Assembly: GCA_031374125.1 (NCBI GenBank)
Contig: JANMFM010000175.1
Coordinates: forward strand, 1 to 16,180
Reading direction: 5' to 3'
Source of the DNA: JAEYZS01 sp031374125
GTDB lineage: Bacteria; Bdellovibrionota; Bdellovibrionia; Bdellovibrionales; JAEYZS01
Length of the DNA: 16,180 bases
Each line of letters opens with the position of its first letter. Position 1 is the stretch's first letter. Below the pieces are notes generated by a model, which was not told where the DNA came from, did no database searches, and worked only from the letters and a program-made list of their open reading frames with translations. A program made the translations under genes and the position numbers. Shown here in pieces: positions 1 through 8,154 of this stretch.

Positions 1-180
1 ATAATCATGATTTTGAATTTGTTATCTTGGACATGTGTTTTTGATGACATCATAAAATACGAATTTCCTTTACATATAACTTTAAACTAAAATTATTTAT
101 TATTCAATAACTTAAGAGAAGAACTTAGACTAATAGAATACTAAATAAAAATTGTATAACGTGATAAAGTATGAGAACTA
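1..180. other. Upstream region of the histidine kinase gene
   Basis: This AT-rich stretch holds no gene that I can support. It presumably carries the promoter of the kinase/regulator pair, but I could not find a convincing -35/-10 pair. The only structure noted is an 11-bp perfect palindrome, TGATGACATCA, at 42-52. Confidence 0.3.
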
Positions 181-1599
181 GTGTTACTTATGCATAAATA
201 TAGAGATCAAAACTTGAATCACGACATGAGACGGATAAAAATATCTATTATGACGGTGCTGTGTGCCTTGGTAGTTATTGTATTGGGTTTGATTGCTTGG
301 GACAAGGATATTCTTTTTTTCAAAGTTCTAATTGGGATCTCTATTGTGATAATTCTTTTTGTTAGTTTTCTTGTCTCTAAAGTAAATACGCATATGGTTA
401 TGCTTGAGAGTACTTTGCATCATTCCATTGAAGAGATATTTAAATTAGAACCTTCCAAGAAAGAAACCGTCCAAAGGCACGGATGGATTGAGGATTTGAA
501 AAGAAGTGTGAGATTATTTTACGGACTATTTGAATTTGCACCAGATGCGATTGTCTGTGTAGATGAAAGTGGAAAAATACATAAGATCAATACTCAAACC
601 GAGGCACTTTTTGGTTATGTACGCGAAGAGCTACTTGGCAAGCAAATTGAAATTCTGATACCTGAAAAATATCGCAAAGGTCATGTTCACCATAGAGTGA
701 ATTATCAAAAAGATCCTAAGGTCAGGCCCATGGGTGCGACTGGTCCCTCTCTTATGGGTCTTAAAAAAGACGGTACAGAATTTCCGCTAGCCATTAAGAT
801 TGGTCCTGTTCAGTTTGATGGCATAAATGTAACTCTTGCTGTAATTAGAGATATATCTGCTCAGAAAGAAGCTGAGCAGATAATTAAAAATCTTAACCAA
901 GAACTGCAAGCAAAAATCATCGATATTGAATATGCAAATAAAGAAATTAAATCTTTTTCTTATTCGGTTTCCCATGATTTGAGAGCTCCTATAAGAAGTA
1001 TGATTGGATTTTCAAAAGCAATTTTAGAAGAAAATGAAAAGAGCCTTTCCGATGAAGCAAAAAGAAAATTGAATAAAGTCTTAGCTGCATCTGAGAGAAT
1101 GGGTAATTTGGTAGATGCTTTATTAAAGCTAGCACAGATTTCTCGTAAAGAGCTAAAACTTCAGGATGTGAATTTGGGGACGATTGCAAAATTGCTAATG
1201 AGTGAAGTTGCATTTGAAAATCCTGGACTCGAAATAAAAACAAAATTTTTTGATGAATCCATAGTTAAGGGCGATCCTGACTTACTATCTATCATGTTAA
1301 AAAATTTATTTATAAATGCAGTAAAATTTTCTTCTAAAAGGAAATTTGTTGAGATTGAGTTTGGTATTATAGCTGATCACGATAAAAATATTTACTATGT
1401 CAAAGACAATGGAGTTGGGTTTGAAATGCAATATGCTAAGAATCTATTTCAAGACTTTGAAAGACTCCATCACACAAATGAATTTGAAGGGACTGGGATT
1501 GGTTTATCTTCTGCTAGGAGAATAGCTGAGAAGCATGGTGGAAAAATTTGGGCAGAATCAAAGCCAAATGAAGGCGCAACTTTTTACTTTCAAATATAG
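181..1599 (+). CDS. Membrane-anchored PAS sensor histidine kinase
   Basis: Sensor kinase that autophosphorylates on histidine and should pass the phosphate to the receiver protein encoded directly downstream. Two hydrophobic segments lie at about residues 20-40 and 44-66, with almost no periplasmic loop, so sensing is probably cytoplasmic or in the membrane. A PAS domain follows (about 115-230), then a charged helical linker. The HisKA domain has the H-box SHDLRAP with His265. The ATPase domain shows the N-box (LKNLFINAVKFSS, N375/N379), the G1 box DNGVGF (409-414) and the G2 box GTGIGL (437-442). All catalytic residues look intact. The H-box and C-terminal half resemble kinases of the phytochrome-like group that pair with Rcp1-type regulators. 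The signal is unknown. The GTG at 181 has only a weak ribosome site; ATG at 190 is an equally good start and changes three residues. Confidence 0.93.
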   Translation: MLLMHKYRDQNLNHDMRRIKISIMTVLCALVVIVLGLIAWDKDILFFKVLIGISIVIILFVSFLVSKVNTHMVMLESTLHHSIEEIFKLEPSKKETVQRHGWIEDLKRSVRLFYGLFEFAPDAIVCVDESGKIHKINTQTEALFGYVREELLGKQIEILIPEKYRKGHVHHRVNYQKDPKVRPMGATGPSLMGLKKDGTEFPLAIKIGPVQFDGINVTLAVIRDISAQKEAEQIIKNLNQELQAKIIDIEYANKEIKSFSYSVSHDLRAPIRSMIGFSKAILEENEKSLSDEAKRKLNKVLAASERMGNLVDALLKLAQISRKELKLQDVNLGTIAKLLMSEVAFENPGLEIKTKFFDESIVKGDPDLLSIMLKNLFINAVKFSSKRKFVEIEFGIIADHDKNIYYVKDNGVGFEMQYAKNLFQDFERLHHTNEFEGTGIGLSSARRIAEKHGGKIWAESKPNEGATFYFQI

Positions 1600-1644
1600 T
1601 AGCAGGCTAAATATAGTAATAAATCATAAAAGGAGAAATCATTT

Positions 1645-2064
1645 ATGTTAAGTAATAGTGAAAAGTATATCTTGCTTGTAGAGGACAATCCTGATGATGA
1701 GGAGTTAACAGTAGCTGCTCTGAAAAAAGGAAATATAAATAATGAAATAAAGGTTGTAAGAGATGGAGTAGAGGCCGTTGATTTTTTATTTTCTGCGATG
1801 ATACTGCCACAGGTAGTGCTGTTGGATTTGAAATTGCCAAAGAAAAAAGGTTTAGAGGTTTTAAAAGAAATTAGAGGAAACGAGAAAACAAAAAAGCTTC
1901 CAGTTGTAGTTCTGACCTCATCAAAAGAAGAAGAGGATTTGATAAAGAGTTACCATTTGGGTGCCAATAGCTATGTATGTAAGCCCGTAAATATGGAGCA
2001 ATTTACAATGGCTGTGCAGCAGTTGGGTCTCTACTGGCTAGTTTTGAATGAATCATTAACTTGA
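1645..2064 (+). CDS. Single-domain response regulator, Rcp1-like receiver
   Basis: Stand-alone CheY-fold receiver of 139 residues with no output domain. The acidic pair E13/D14 (LLVEDNPDDE), phosphoacceptor D61 (VVLLDLKLPK), T91 (VVLTSS) and K113 (CKPV) are all present. The extended NPDD segment and the C-terminal aromatic LGLYWL region match the Rcp1 subgroup, which works with phytochrome-type or PAS kinases. A good ribosome site (AAAGGAGAAA) precedes the ATG, and the gene follows the kinase by 45 bp, so the two are very likely one operon and cognate partners. With no DNA-binding domain it must act through protein contact or phosphorelay; the target is not visible in this window. Confidence 0.93.
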   Translation: MLSNSEKYILLVEDNPDDEELTVAALKKGNINNEIKVVRDGVEAVDFLFSAMILPQVVLLDLKLPKKKGLEVLKEIRGNEKTKKLPVVVLTSSKEEEDLIKSYHLGANSYVCKPVNMEQFTMAVQQLGLYWLVLNESLT

Positions 2065-2138
2065 ATTCCATTTAAAATACGCGAAGTGTAAAGAGAAGAA
2101 TGCATGACCTATTTCATTATTTATCTCATAATTAGTAA

Positions 2139-2699
2139 ATGAGTAATTCTGAAACACCAGAAATCGTAATCGCGAAAACCAAAGAATGGTTAGAAAAGGC
2201 AGTTATAGGTTTAAATCTATGTCCTTTTGCTAGAAGTGTTTATGTCAAAAACCAAATTCGTTTCGTGGTGAGCGCAGCCTCTAGCGAAGATGATTTGCTT
2301 AGAGAACTTATTATTGAGATGAAGCATTTGAATCAAACAGATGTTTCAATAACAGATACGACTCTTCTTATTCATCCAGAAGTTCTTCAAAGTTTTCTAG
2401 ATTACAATCAATTTTTGGATGTCGTAGAGAGCGCTTTGGTAGCGTTGGATTTGGAAGGCACATTGCAAGTCGCAAGTTTCCATCCGCAATACCAGTTCGC
2501 AGGGACGAGCGCTGATGATATTTCAAATTTTACAAATAGATCTCCCTATCCAATTTTACATCTTTTACGTGAAGAGAGTATTTCAGAAGCAGTCGATTCT
2601 TATCCAGATGCAGAAGGTATTCCGGATAAAAATATCGAAACTATGAATAAGTTAGGAATTCTTGGTTGGAAGAAACTAAATATTCCCAGCAGAACTTGA
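2139..2699 (+). CDS. DUF1415 family protein
   Basis: Cytoplasmic protein of 186 residues, the usual length for DUF1415. Family hallmarks are the N-terminal WLEKAVIGLNLCPFA segment (about 17-31), FHPQYQF (114-120) and the TNRSPYPILHLLRE block (132-145). There is no signal peptide or membrane segment. The biochemical role of the family is not established; the conserved Cys28 and His115 could be functional but this is speculation. The ribosome site before ATG 2139 is poor, yet the conserved region begins soon after it. The 3' end overlaps the convergent methyltransferase gene by 24 bp. Confidence 0.88.
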   Translation: MSNSETPEIVIAKTKEWLEKAVIGLNLCPFARSVYVKNQIRFVVSAASSEDDLLRELIIEMKHLNQTDVSITDTTLLIHPEVLQSFLDYNQFLDVVESALVALDLEGTLQVASFHPQYQFAGTSADDISNFTNRSPYPILHLLREESISEAVDSYPDAEGIPDKNIETMNKLGILGWKKLNIPSRT

Positions 2700-3512
2700 A
2701 AAGCGCTTTTCGAGCTCTGTAAGGTGGAGTTCCTCTAGGATCCATTTGAGTCTATCGGCTTGACGCTTTCTTGGGTTTTCAATTTTTGTAGCAACGATCA
2801 ATTCATTTTTCATGGAATGCTCAAAGCCCACGAGTTCGGTAGCAGTGACTTTATAGCCGTGAGCTTCTAGTCTTAGGCATCGAAGAACATTTGTAATATG
2901 ACTTCCGAATTCACGTGTGTGAATAGGGTGCCTCCAGATTTCGGCAAGGGGACTTGCAAGGTGTTTGGATTTGTTTTCACGTAAATGCTTTGCCACCTCA
3001 GCCTGACAGCAGGGGACAAGGACCAAGTGCTTAGCGTTCTTAGCTAAGGCAAAATCAATAGCATCATCTGTTGCTGTATCACAGGCATGAAGAGCTGTAA
3101 CGATATCTACCTTTTCAGGAATTTTATCGGAAGTGGTAGAGTCGGCGACAGAAACATTTAAAAAGGACATTCTCTCAAATCCCAATTTCGTTTGTAGCTC
3201 AAGAGATTTCTTAATGAGTTCGTCTCGCGTTTCAATGCAATAGATTTGTCCTTCCAAAATGGCTTTGTAAAACAGATCGTAAATAATAAATCCCAAATAA
3301 GATTTACCGGCACCATGGTCCACAAGGGTGAGTTTAGCATTATTTTTTTGTAAGTCCAAAAGTAGGGGTTCAATAAAATTATAAAGATGATAAACCTGTT
3401 TTAGTTTTCGCCTACTGTCTTGATTGATTTTGCCATCTCGAGTGAGAATGTGTAGCTCTTTAAGCAACTCAATGGATTGATTATCTCGCATTTCTTCTAA
3501 AGGTTTTTTCAT
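2676..3512 (-). CDS. Class I SAM-dependent methyltransferase (PF13679-like)
   Basis: Putative methyltransferase of 278 residues. The SAM-binding motif I reads VDHGAGKSYLGF (64-75), the acidic residue closing beta-2 is Glu94 (CIETRDEL), and the family-specific ALHACDTATD (140-149) and VPCCQ (167-170) motifs follow. Motif I, ALHACDTATD and PCCQ together are typical of the Methyltransf_32 group (PF13679). Members have been linked to RNA or small-molecule methylation, but the substrate here cannot be deduced. No signal peptide. The first ATG (complement of 3510-3512) has no clear Shine-Dalgarno; Met8 is preceded by a purine stretch (AGAAGAA) and is a possible alternative start. The gene is convergent with the DUF1415 gene and has no operon partner. 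Confidence 0.85.
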   Translation of the reverse strand: MKKPLEEMRDNQSIELLKELHILTRDGKINQDSRRKLKQVYHLYNFIEPLLLDLQKNNAKLTLVDHGAGKSYLGFIIYDLFYKAILEGQIYCIETRDELIKKSLELQTKLGFERMSFLNVSVADSTTSDKIPEKVDIVTALHACDTATDDAIDFALAKNAKHLVLVPCCQAEVAKHLRENKSKHLASPLAEIWRHPIHTREFGSHITNVLRCLRLEAHGYKVTATELVGFEHSMKNELIVATKIENPRKRQADRLKWILEELHLTELEKRFSSSAGNI

Positions 3513-3635
3513 ATGAGGATCAATATACAGACAAATGGGGATAAATGCTAGTTTTGATCAATTTGGCCATTTGGATGGCCTCTAAGTTGCTCAGTAAATT
3601 GACTAGATAACAACTATCCCTTTAAGGACCAATAT

Positions 3636-4330
3636 ATGCTTAGCAGAGCTATTGTCTTAGTAACAATTTTAAGCGCATCGACTATAGCTTTTGCAGCTGC
3701 AAAAGTGAAAATAATGAACCCTGATTGGGGGCTTTTGGTGAGTCCAAAATTTAAAATGGATGGCAATGGCAGTATCTCAAATCCTTATGATTACAGATAC
3801 AAGCTCACATTTACTTCTAATGAAAGTATAATTTCAAATAATATCAGCATTTCTTATGATATGGATCTGTATGAAGAAATATTTTTGCTAATGGAAAGAT
3901 GGCAAAATCAAAGTTAAAGAATCTGTACAATGTTATTGTAAAAAAAATTTCGCAAATAATTCCTGAATCAATGCTTTTAAATGCTGCTGAGGTCAAAAGC
4001 CATACTGTTGGAGAATCAGGGTTGGTGTATCCGTTTATTCCATTTTGCAAATTAAAAAATTCTTATTCTCAATCAGAAAATTTTATTAAAATTGCTGATA
4101 AAAATGATCCAATAGTTTTCGAAAATACGCTCATCACTAGATACGCCGATCGAAATACAGGAGTTATGATTCTCGCTCTTTCTGGACGCAATGAAGATCT
4201 GAATCTTAAAATTGATTGCTATGCACCTACTCAAGATTTAATCAAATTAGATCAAGTCAGTGGAATTTTAAGAAAAATATTCGGTAAAAAAGCAGATTTA
4301 CAATTAGAAAAAAACAACTCATTTAGGTGA
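3636..4330 (+). pseudogene. Frame-disrupted gene for a secreted protein of unknown family
   Basis: Two overlapping reading frames look like one broken gene. The first part (3636-3917, 93 codons) starts after a good ribosome site (TTTAAGGACC) and has a clear Sec signal peptide ending near Ala-Phe-Ala at 18-20. The second part is open in the -1 frame from just after a TGA at 3872 to the stop at 4330. Its only early ATG (3899) has no ribosome site and gives a protein without a signal sequence. A run of five T at 3882-3886 lies inside the overlap: one extra T there would join the frames into a secreted protein of about 230 residues (junction reading EEIFFANGKM). It may be a true mutation, a sequencing indel at a homopolymer, or -1 frameshifting. 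I do not recognise the family. Confidence 0.65.
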
Positions 4331-4348
4331 GTGATTTATTAAATAATT

Positions 4349-5098
4349 TTATTTCAAATATTTCTCAATTTGCTCAATGTCTTTATCGGATATTTGAAAT
4401 GGAAAAGGTGGCATTATTCCATTTTTTACTAAAAACTCTGCTGTTCCCAGATGTTCTAGTTTGAGAGGAGCTCTGATACCATCCGCAGAGTGACATGGGT
4501 TGCAGCTTTTTAGATTCAGGTTCATAGAGAGTAAGCCCATCTTTGATTGAAAGGGAGCGCCTTCGCTGAACTCTTTTCCTCCTATGCTTTGAATATTTCC
4601 ATAAGTTTTAATGCGAATATTCCATAGCTGCAGTTGTATTTTATTTTTTAAACTTACATTCAATTGTTTTGAATTAAAATCAGCTCTGATGGCTCTTGGT
4701 CCGTTAGAATGACAAGCATAGCATCTTACTTTGTATGGAATAACTTCGTTCAGGGCGTTGAACTTGAATTCTCCTGGCGACAGTTGGTAGAATCGTGCTT
4801 GATAGGGTTCTTTTGTTTTATCAACTACGATTGCAAGTCTATCCCAGTTCGAAAAATTCTTGTGTAACCCTTCATGGCTTTGCTGCATTACCCACGTGTC
4901 TTTACTCCACCCAAACACAAATTTTATGCGATTAAATACAGGATCTCCATTTTTTGTTTTTGATTCGAGAGATTGAAAAGTAATTTGGGAGTCTGAACAA
5001 GCAACAAAAAATAGGCTCAGAGTGCAAACTGTTGAGCCTAAAATGAAAAGTATTATTTTTTTCATGGAAAATAAGTTGTCTTTAGTGCGAAAGCTCAT
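4349..5098 (-). CDS. Di-haem cytochrome c lipoprotein
   Basis: Exported c-type cytochrome with two haem attachment sites: CYACH (residues 126-130) and CNPCH (199-203). A Met in MPPFPF (Met229) is a candidate axial ligand for the second haem. The N-terminus has a hydrophobic segment ending in a lipobox (LFFVAC, Cys34), so it is probably an outer- or inner-membrane lipoprotein facing the periplasm. The first half, before the first haem, matches no family I know. The start at 5098 has a purine-rich ribosome site (AGAAGAAA) and overlaps the upstream gene by 17 bp; Met12 (5065) gives a shorter, more typical signal peptide but lacks a ribosome site, so the start is unresolved. Overlap with the preceding secreted-protein gene suggests co-translation and a shared role in periplasmic electron transfer. 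Confidence 0.82.
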   Translation of the reverse strand: MSFRTKDNLFSMKKIILFILGSTVCTLSLFFVACSDSQITFQSLESKTKNGDPVFNRIKFVFGWSKDTWVMQQSHEGLHKNFSNWDRLAIVVDKTKEPYQARFYQLSPGEFKFNALNEVIPYKVRCYACHSNGPRAIRADFNSKQLNVSLKNKIQLQLWNIRIKTYGNIQSIGGKEFSEGAPFQSKMGLLSMNLNLKSCNPCHSADGIRAPLKLEHLGTAEFLVKNGIMPPFPFQISDKDIEQIEKYLK

Positions 5099-5837
5099 TT
5101 TCTTCTAGATACAGAACATCCAATACTTCTATAAAGATTTCACTTAAACCATCGATCATCCACGAGCCTTTCTTTGCGGGGACCGGCTTCACGTCGGGTA
5201 GTGTAGCAGCAGAAATGATAATAGGAAGTTGAGCATCCGGAATAGTCGGCGCAGGTTTCAAGATAGGATCTGGGCATGCACCTCTTCCACAAGCGAAAGA
5301 CATTAACTTTTCTGTCGGCTGACTGACTTTAAGTATGGTATCAAAACTGGGTTTGCTTTTTATAATATGAGCGGCAAAATATTCATTCTTTTCTCCAAAG
5401 ACGAGATAATCAACAGAGCTTTCGGCTTCTAGCGGATTTAATTTTTTGGAAAAAATAATTTTATCAACTTGTACAATGACAGTGCCAAGATTGATACCGC
5501 CTCGCTCAAAATGACCTTCATACAAGGCAGCAGTAAACGATTTTTTACTTTCATTCATGATTAATGTTAAATCCATAGTTTCTGGGACTATAGTAAACAA
5601 AGTTTTTCCACTTTTCTTTTTAAGATCATAAAGCTTTAAAGTTTCTGATCTTGGTATATCAGCCAATGATAGCTTCATAATGAGCTGATAATCATGAGGT
5701 TTATGAAACATTGGGAGGTGAGAGGCATACGCTGTCTTATCTCCAAACAATAGCATCCCATGAGTAGCAGGTGCGTCTGCCTGAGTAATTGAGCTCATAC
5801 AGATGATTGATAATAGTGCTAATATTTTATTTTTCAT
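5082..5837 (-). CDS. Secreted protein of unknown function, linked to cytochrome gene
   Basis: A 251-residue exported protein: signal peptide with cleavage predicted near TQA-DA (about residues 20-22), no other membrane segment. The mature N-terminus is rich in His and Met (THGMLLFG, SHLPMFHKPHDYQ; His26, His40, His45, His48), which could bind a metal. Two cysteines (C183, C188) sit in a SFACGRGACPDP segment and could form a disulfide or anchor a cofactor. A proline-rich linker follows. A strong ribosome site (AAGGAG) lies 5' of the ATG. The gene overlaps or nearly abuts the downstream di-haem cytochrome gene, so the two probably act together in the periplasm. I do not recognise a named family. 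Confidence 0.8.
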   Translation of the reverse strand: MKNKILALLSIICMSSITQADAPATHGMLLFGDKTAYASHLPMFHKPHDYQLIMKLSLADIPRSETLKLYDLKKKSGKTLFTIVPETMDLTLIMNESKKSFTAALYEGHFERGGINLGTVIVQVDKIIFSKKLNPLEAESSVDYLVFGEKNEYFAAHIIKSKPSFDTILKVSQPTEKLMSFACGRGACPDPILKPAPTIPDAQLPIIISAATLPDVKPVPAKKGSWMIDGLSEIFIEVLDVLYLEENELSH

Positions 5838-5910
5838 ATTTTTTCTCCTTTTTTAAATTCGTAATATATGTTCAAATTTTTTTAATTCTATTGAAAAGCG
5901 CTCTTGCGAT

Positions 5911-6195
5911 CTATTCCATCGATAGAGCAATTGCTTTTACATCGCTTACAATCTTATCCAAGCTTTGGATAGCCCTTATTAGATCTTGGTTCTGACTGCG
6001 ACTTCCGGTCATCAGCTCGACTATTCCTATGTTTAAAACTTTTGCTAGATCCATATAAGGTTCTCCTTGTATTGCTTTTCCATATTCCCAATCTCTGTAG
6101 GTCGATGCTGAAATATTCAATTGTTCAGCGACCTGCTTAAGGCTGAGCCCCTTTTTTACTCTAAGTCTTTTTAATCTTTGCCCCATTGTTTCCAT
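5911..6195 (-). CDS. Xre-family helix-turn-helix regulator
   Basis: A 94-residue DNA-binding protein. The N-terminal HTH_3 domain (about residues 5-62) shows the typical pattern GQRLKRLRVKKGLSLKQVAE, then LNISASTYRDWEYGKA and a DLAKVLNIGIVELMTG end. The C-terminal 30 residues form a short helix, possibly for dimerisation. It lies 73 bp upstream of, and on the same strand as, the secreted protein and cytochrome genes, so it may regulate them or be co-transcribed. It is also divergent from the LysR gene across a 77-bp gap. Met4 has a better spaced upstream GGA than Met1, so the true start may be nine bases later. Confidence 0.87.
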   Translation of the reverse strand: METMGQRLKRLRVKKGLSLKQVAEQLNISASTYRDWEYGKAIQGEPYMDLAKVLNIGIVELMTGSRSQNQDLIRAIQSLDKIVSDVKAIALSME

Positions 6196-6272
6196 ATCAA
6201 AGAATTTACGATTTATTTTAAAATTAGTAAAATTGATTGATTTAATATAGTGATCGATATAACTAATGATTT
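6196..6272. promoter_or_regulatory. Divergent xre/lysR control region
   Basis: A 77-bp AT-rich gap between two divergent regulators must carry both promoters. It contains an imperfect inverted repeat, TATAGTGATCGATATA (6246-6261), centred on GATC, and a poor rightward promoter candidate (TTGATT 6233-6238, TATAAC 6258-6263, 19-bp spacer). Binding by either regulator is inference. Confidence 0.35.
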
Positions 6273-7133
6273 ATGAGTTTATCATCCATCCAATTGGAAG
6301 CATTTTCTGCGGTAACGCAAACTTTGAATTTTACAAAGGCAGCTGGTGTCCTTCATATTACCCAATCTGCGCTGTCTCAGAGAATTCTCAATTTAGAATC
6401 GGAGTTGGGGACTACCTTATTTATTCGTGATAAATCAGGCATCAAACTAACAGAAGAAGCGCAAGAGTTGATAAAGTATTGTCAGTTTAAAAACCAATGT
6501 GAAGATGAATTTGTATCGAGACTTAAAAGCAAAGATGCAAAACAAATTGCGGGGACCCTGCGGGTCGGCGGCTTTTCATCTGTGATGAGATCTATTTTTT
6601 TGCCAGCGGTCTCAGACCTTCTTTCTAAGAATCCCCTTCTAAAATTACAAATGTTGATTCGCGAAGTGTATGAATTATTTGATCTACTCAAGAGAAGCGA
6701 AATAGATTTCATAATCATCAACTCCAATATAGAAAGGGAAGATATAGAAAGTGTTTTTCTGGGATATGAGGAAAATGTATTGGTACAGAAAAAGAACTAT
6801 TCAGGAGAAAAAATTTATCTGGATCATGATGAAAACGACGAGGTTACTTTCACTTATTTGAAAAAATTTGCAAGAAAAAGTAAAAAAATCAAAAGATGTT
6901 ATTTGGACGACACCTACGGAATATTAGAAGCCGTCAAACTAGGACTTGGTTACGCCGTTTTGCCGAAACATTTAATCGAAAACGAAAAAAACATCGAGGT
7001 CATAAATCCTCAGCAGATCTTAAAAATACCTGTCTATCTTTGTTTTTATAGACAACCTTATTACACCAAAATGCATCTTTCGTTGGTAGAGAAGGTAGTT
7101 TCTGCTTTCAAAGAAATTTTACCTACTTTCTAG
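6273..7133 (+). CDS. LysR-type transcriptional regulator
   Basis: LysR family regulator of 286 residues. The winged HTH occupies residues 1-60 (LEAFSAVTQTLNFTKAAG, then ITQSALSQRILNLESELG and TLFIRDKSGIKLTEEA). The effector domain begins with GTLRVGGFSS at about 94 and ends with a GILEAVKLGLGYAVLP stretch that is conserved in the family. The effector domain is slightly short but complete. The co-inducer is unknown. Its position, divergent from the xre-secreted protein-cytochrome group, makes that group its most likely target. The start has almost no Shine-Dalgarno, but the HTH begins directly after it, so the start is probably right. No convincing terminator follows. Confidence 0.9.
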   Translation: MSLSSIQLEAFSAVTQTLNFTKAAGVLHITQSALSQRILNLESELGTTLFIRDKSGIKLTEEAQELIKYCQFKNQCEDEFVSRLKSKDAKQIAGTLRVGGFSSVMRSIFLPAVSDLLSKNPLLKLQMLIREVYELFDLLKRSEIDFIIINSNIEREDIESVFLGYEENVLVQKKNYSGEKIYLDHDENDEVTFTYLKKFARKSKKIKRCYLDDTYGILEAVKLGLGYAVLPKHLIENEKNIEVINPQQILKIPVYLCFYRQPYYTKMHLSLVEKVVSAFKEILPTF

Positions 7134-7199
7134 GTATCTCGGGGCTTTTTCTAATATACATTGAAACATACAAGCTTTTTGATTATATATATCCCCATG

Positions 7200-7229
7200 T
7201 TGATCACTTGATCGGTACCTAACTATACT
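7200..7229 (+). promoter_or_regulatory. Candidate sigma-70 promoter for the small secreted protein gene
   Basis: TTGATC (7200-7205) and TATACT (7224-7229) are 18 bp apart, 19 bp upstream of the start codon at 7249. The predicted transcript begins just before the ribosome site CAGGAG. A second TTGATC lies at 7208-7213, so the sequence TTGATC is directly repeated here. Confidence 0.45.
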
Positions 7230-7248
7230 GGCTGCCAGGAGAAAATTT

Positions 7249-7578
7249 ATGTCTTCTATATTTAAAAAAATAATTTTAATTGTTTCTTTTATTTCTTTAA
7301 ATGCCTTTGCAAAAAATGAGAATTCAACTGAACAATGTATGAAAAAGGCTCAGGCTGTTGCCGTATCTTTAGACGCCATTAATGGTACTAATCATGCGAT
7401 TCAAGAAGTGAAATCTAGAATTGAAGTGAACCACAATGAAGCTTCGTTATCCGATGAGGTTATTGCGATCTATACCTTTGGAGCTGGTGAGTCTTTATTT
7501 GAAGTTCTTATCAAACCGAATTACTTCGAAAAAGGCGATTGCATTTTTCAAAGCGCAAAGCATATCTCACAAGATTAA
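7249..7578 (+). CDS. Small secreted protein, unknown function
   Basis: Exported protein of 109 residues with a Sec signal peptide cleaved after Asn-Ala-Phe-Ala (about residue 21). The mature part is small and polar, with exactly two cysteines (C30 and C98) near its two ends, suited to one disulfide in the periplasm. A good ribosome site (CAGGAG) precedes the ATG. No family is recognised. It is convergent with another small Cys-containing secreted protein (7633-7995), with 54 bp between the stops and no obvious terminator hairpin. Confidence 0.72.
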   Translation: MSSIFKKIILIVSFISLNAFAKNENSTEQCMKKAQAVAVSLDAINGTNHAIQEVKSRIEVNHNEASLSDEVIAIYTFGAGESLFEVLIKPNYFEKGDCIFQSAKHISQD

Positions 7579-7632
7579 AATGTTTTCTTTAACCGTTTTA
7601 TTTCACTGCGAATATGACTCACGCTGGAAAAA

Positions 7633-7995
7633 TTAATCTTTTAACTGCACTTCGATAGTTTGACCTTGATATTTAAGAACTAGAGACCTTGCCTCTTTTG
7701 CAACTTTTTCTTCGTTTAGACTTAAAGTAAATGTTTTTGGATTAAGCTTCCCGGGTGGACAAACCATTTCCGTTCCGCTGACTCTCAAAACCGCCTCACA
7801 CGTGTCTACAAAGTTTTTCGTCAAGCGGTCGTCTCGGCATATTCCGCTTACGTTTAAGCTTCCGGATATATGGTTGCAATCATACAAAATTGTTACATGT
7901 AAATCGTCGCCATCAGCAAAAGCGCTAAATTTTGGAGTTTCAGCTTGAGCTCGCGTCGAAATTAAAATACCTACGAATAAAAAAAATGATTTCAT
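7633..7995 (-). CDS. Small secreted four-cysteine protein, unknown function
   Basis: Exported protein of 120 residues: signal peptide ending at Ala-Gln-Ala (about residue 18), then a predominantly beta-type mature domain with four evenly spaced cysteines (C40, C53, C66, C79), consistent with two disulfides. The ribosome site AAGGAGAG is strong. It resembles no family that I can name; the composition suggests a small periplasmic or surface protein. It is transcribed toward the other small secreted protein gene at 7249-7578. Confidence 0.75.
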   Translation of the reverse strand: MKSFFLFVGILISTRAQAETPKFSAFADGDDLHVTILYDCNHISGSLNVSGICRDDRLTKNFVDTCEAVLRVSGTEMVCPPGKLNPKTFTLSLNEEKVAKEARSLVLKYQGQTIEVQLKD

Positions 7996-8127
7996 AAATT
8001 TCTCTCCTTGGTTTTTGATACGGATTAAAAATAGGTAACCTTCAAAGGTTTGCCAATGACGGACTCAATAAATTTCAATTTTGGAATCAAAAATATAAAA
8101 ATGTAACGAGGCAATAACGGTCGTGCC

Positions 8128-8147
8128 CTATCACAATTACGTGATAG
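8128..8147. promoter_or_regulatory. Inverted repeat, likely operator of the HTH gene
   Basis: A perfect inverted repeat CTATCAC-6 nt-GTGATAG lies 7 bp before the start codon of the antitoxin-like HTH gene. Its position is what autorepression by that protein would need. The same half-site (GTGATA/TATCAC) appears again as a palindrome just after the gene. Confidence 0.5.
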
Positions 8148-8154
8148 AACTTCG

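Noticed and set aside
42..52. 11-bp palindrome TGATGACATCA upstream of the kinase gene
   Set aside because: Short, single copy in the region, and no clear promoter near it; chance occurrence is plausible.
2676..2699. Convergent overlap of the DUF1415 and methyltransferase genes as a sign of a mis-called frame
   Set aside because: Both frames carry strong family motifs and the 24-bp tail-to-tail overlap is ordinary in compact genomes.
3565..3580. Hairpin GGCCAT-TTGG-ATGGCC before the frame-disrupted gene
   Set aside because: Only a 6-bp stem without a T-run, between divergent genes where no terminator is expected; could be an operator, but nothing else supports it.
8102..8125. Possible ECF promoter TGTAAC-N14-CGTG before the HTH gene
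   Set aside because: The spacer is too short and the -10 motif is not CGTC; the inverted repeat beside it is a better explanation of the region.
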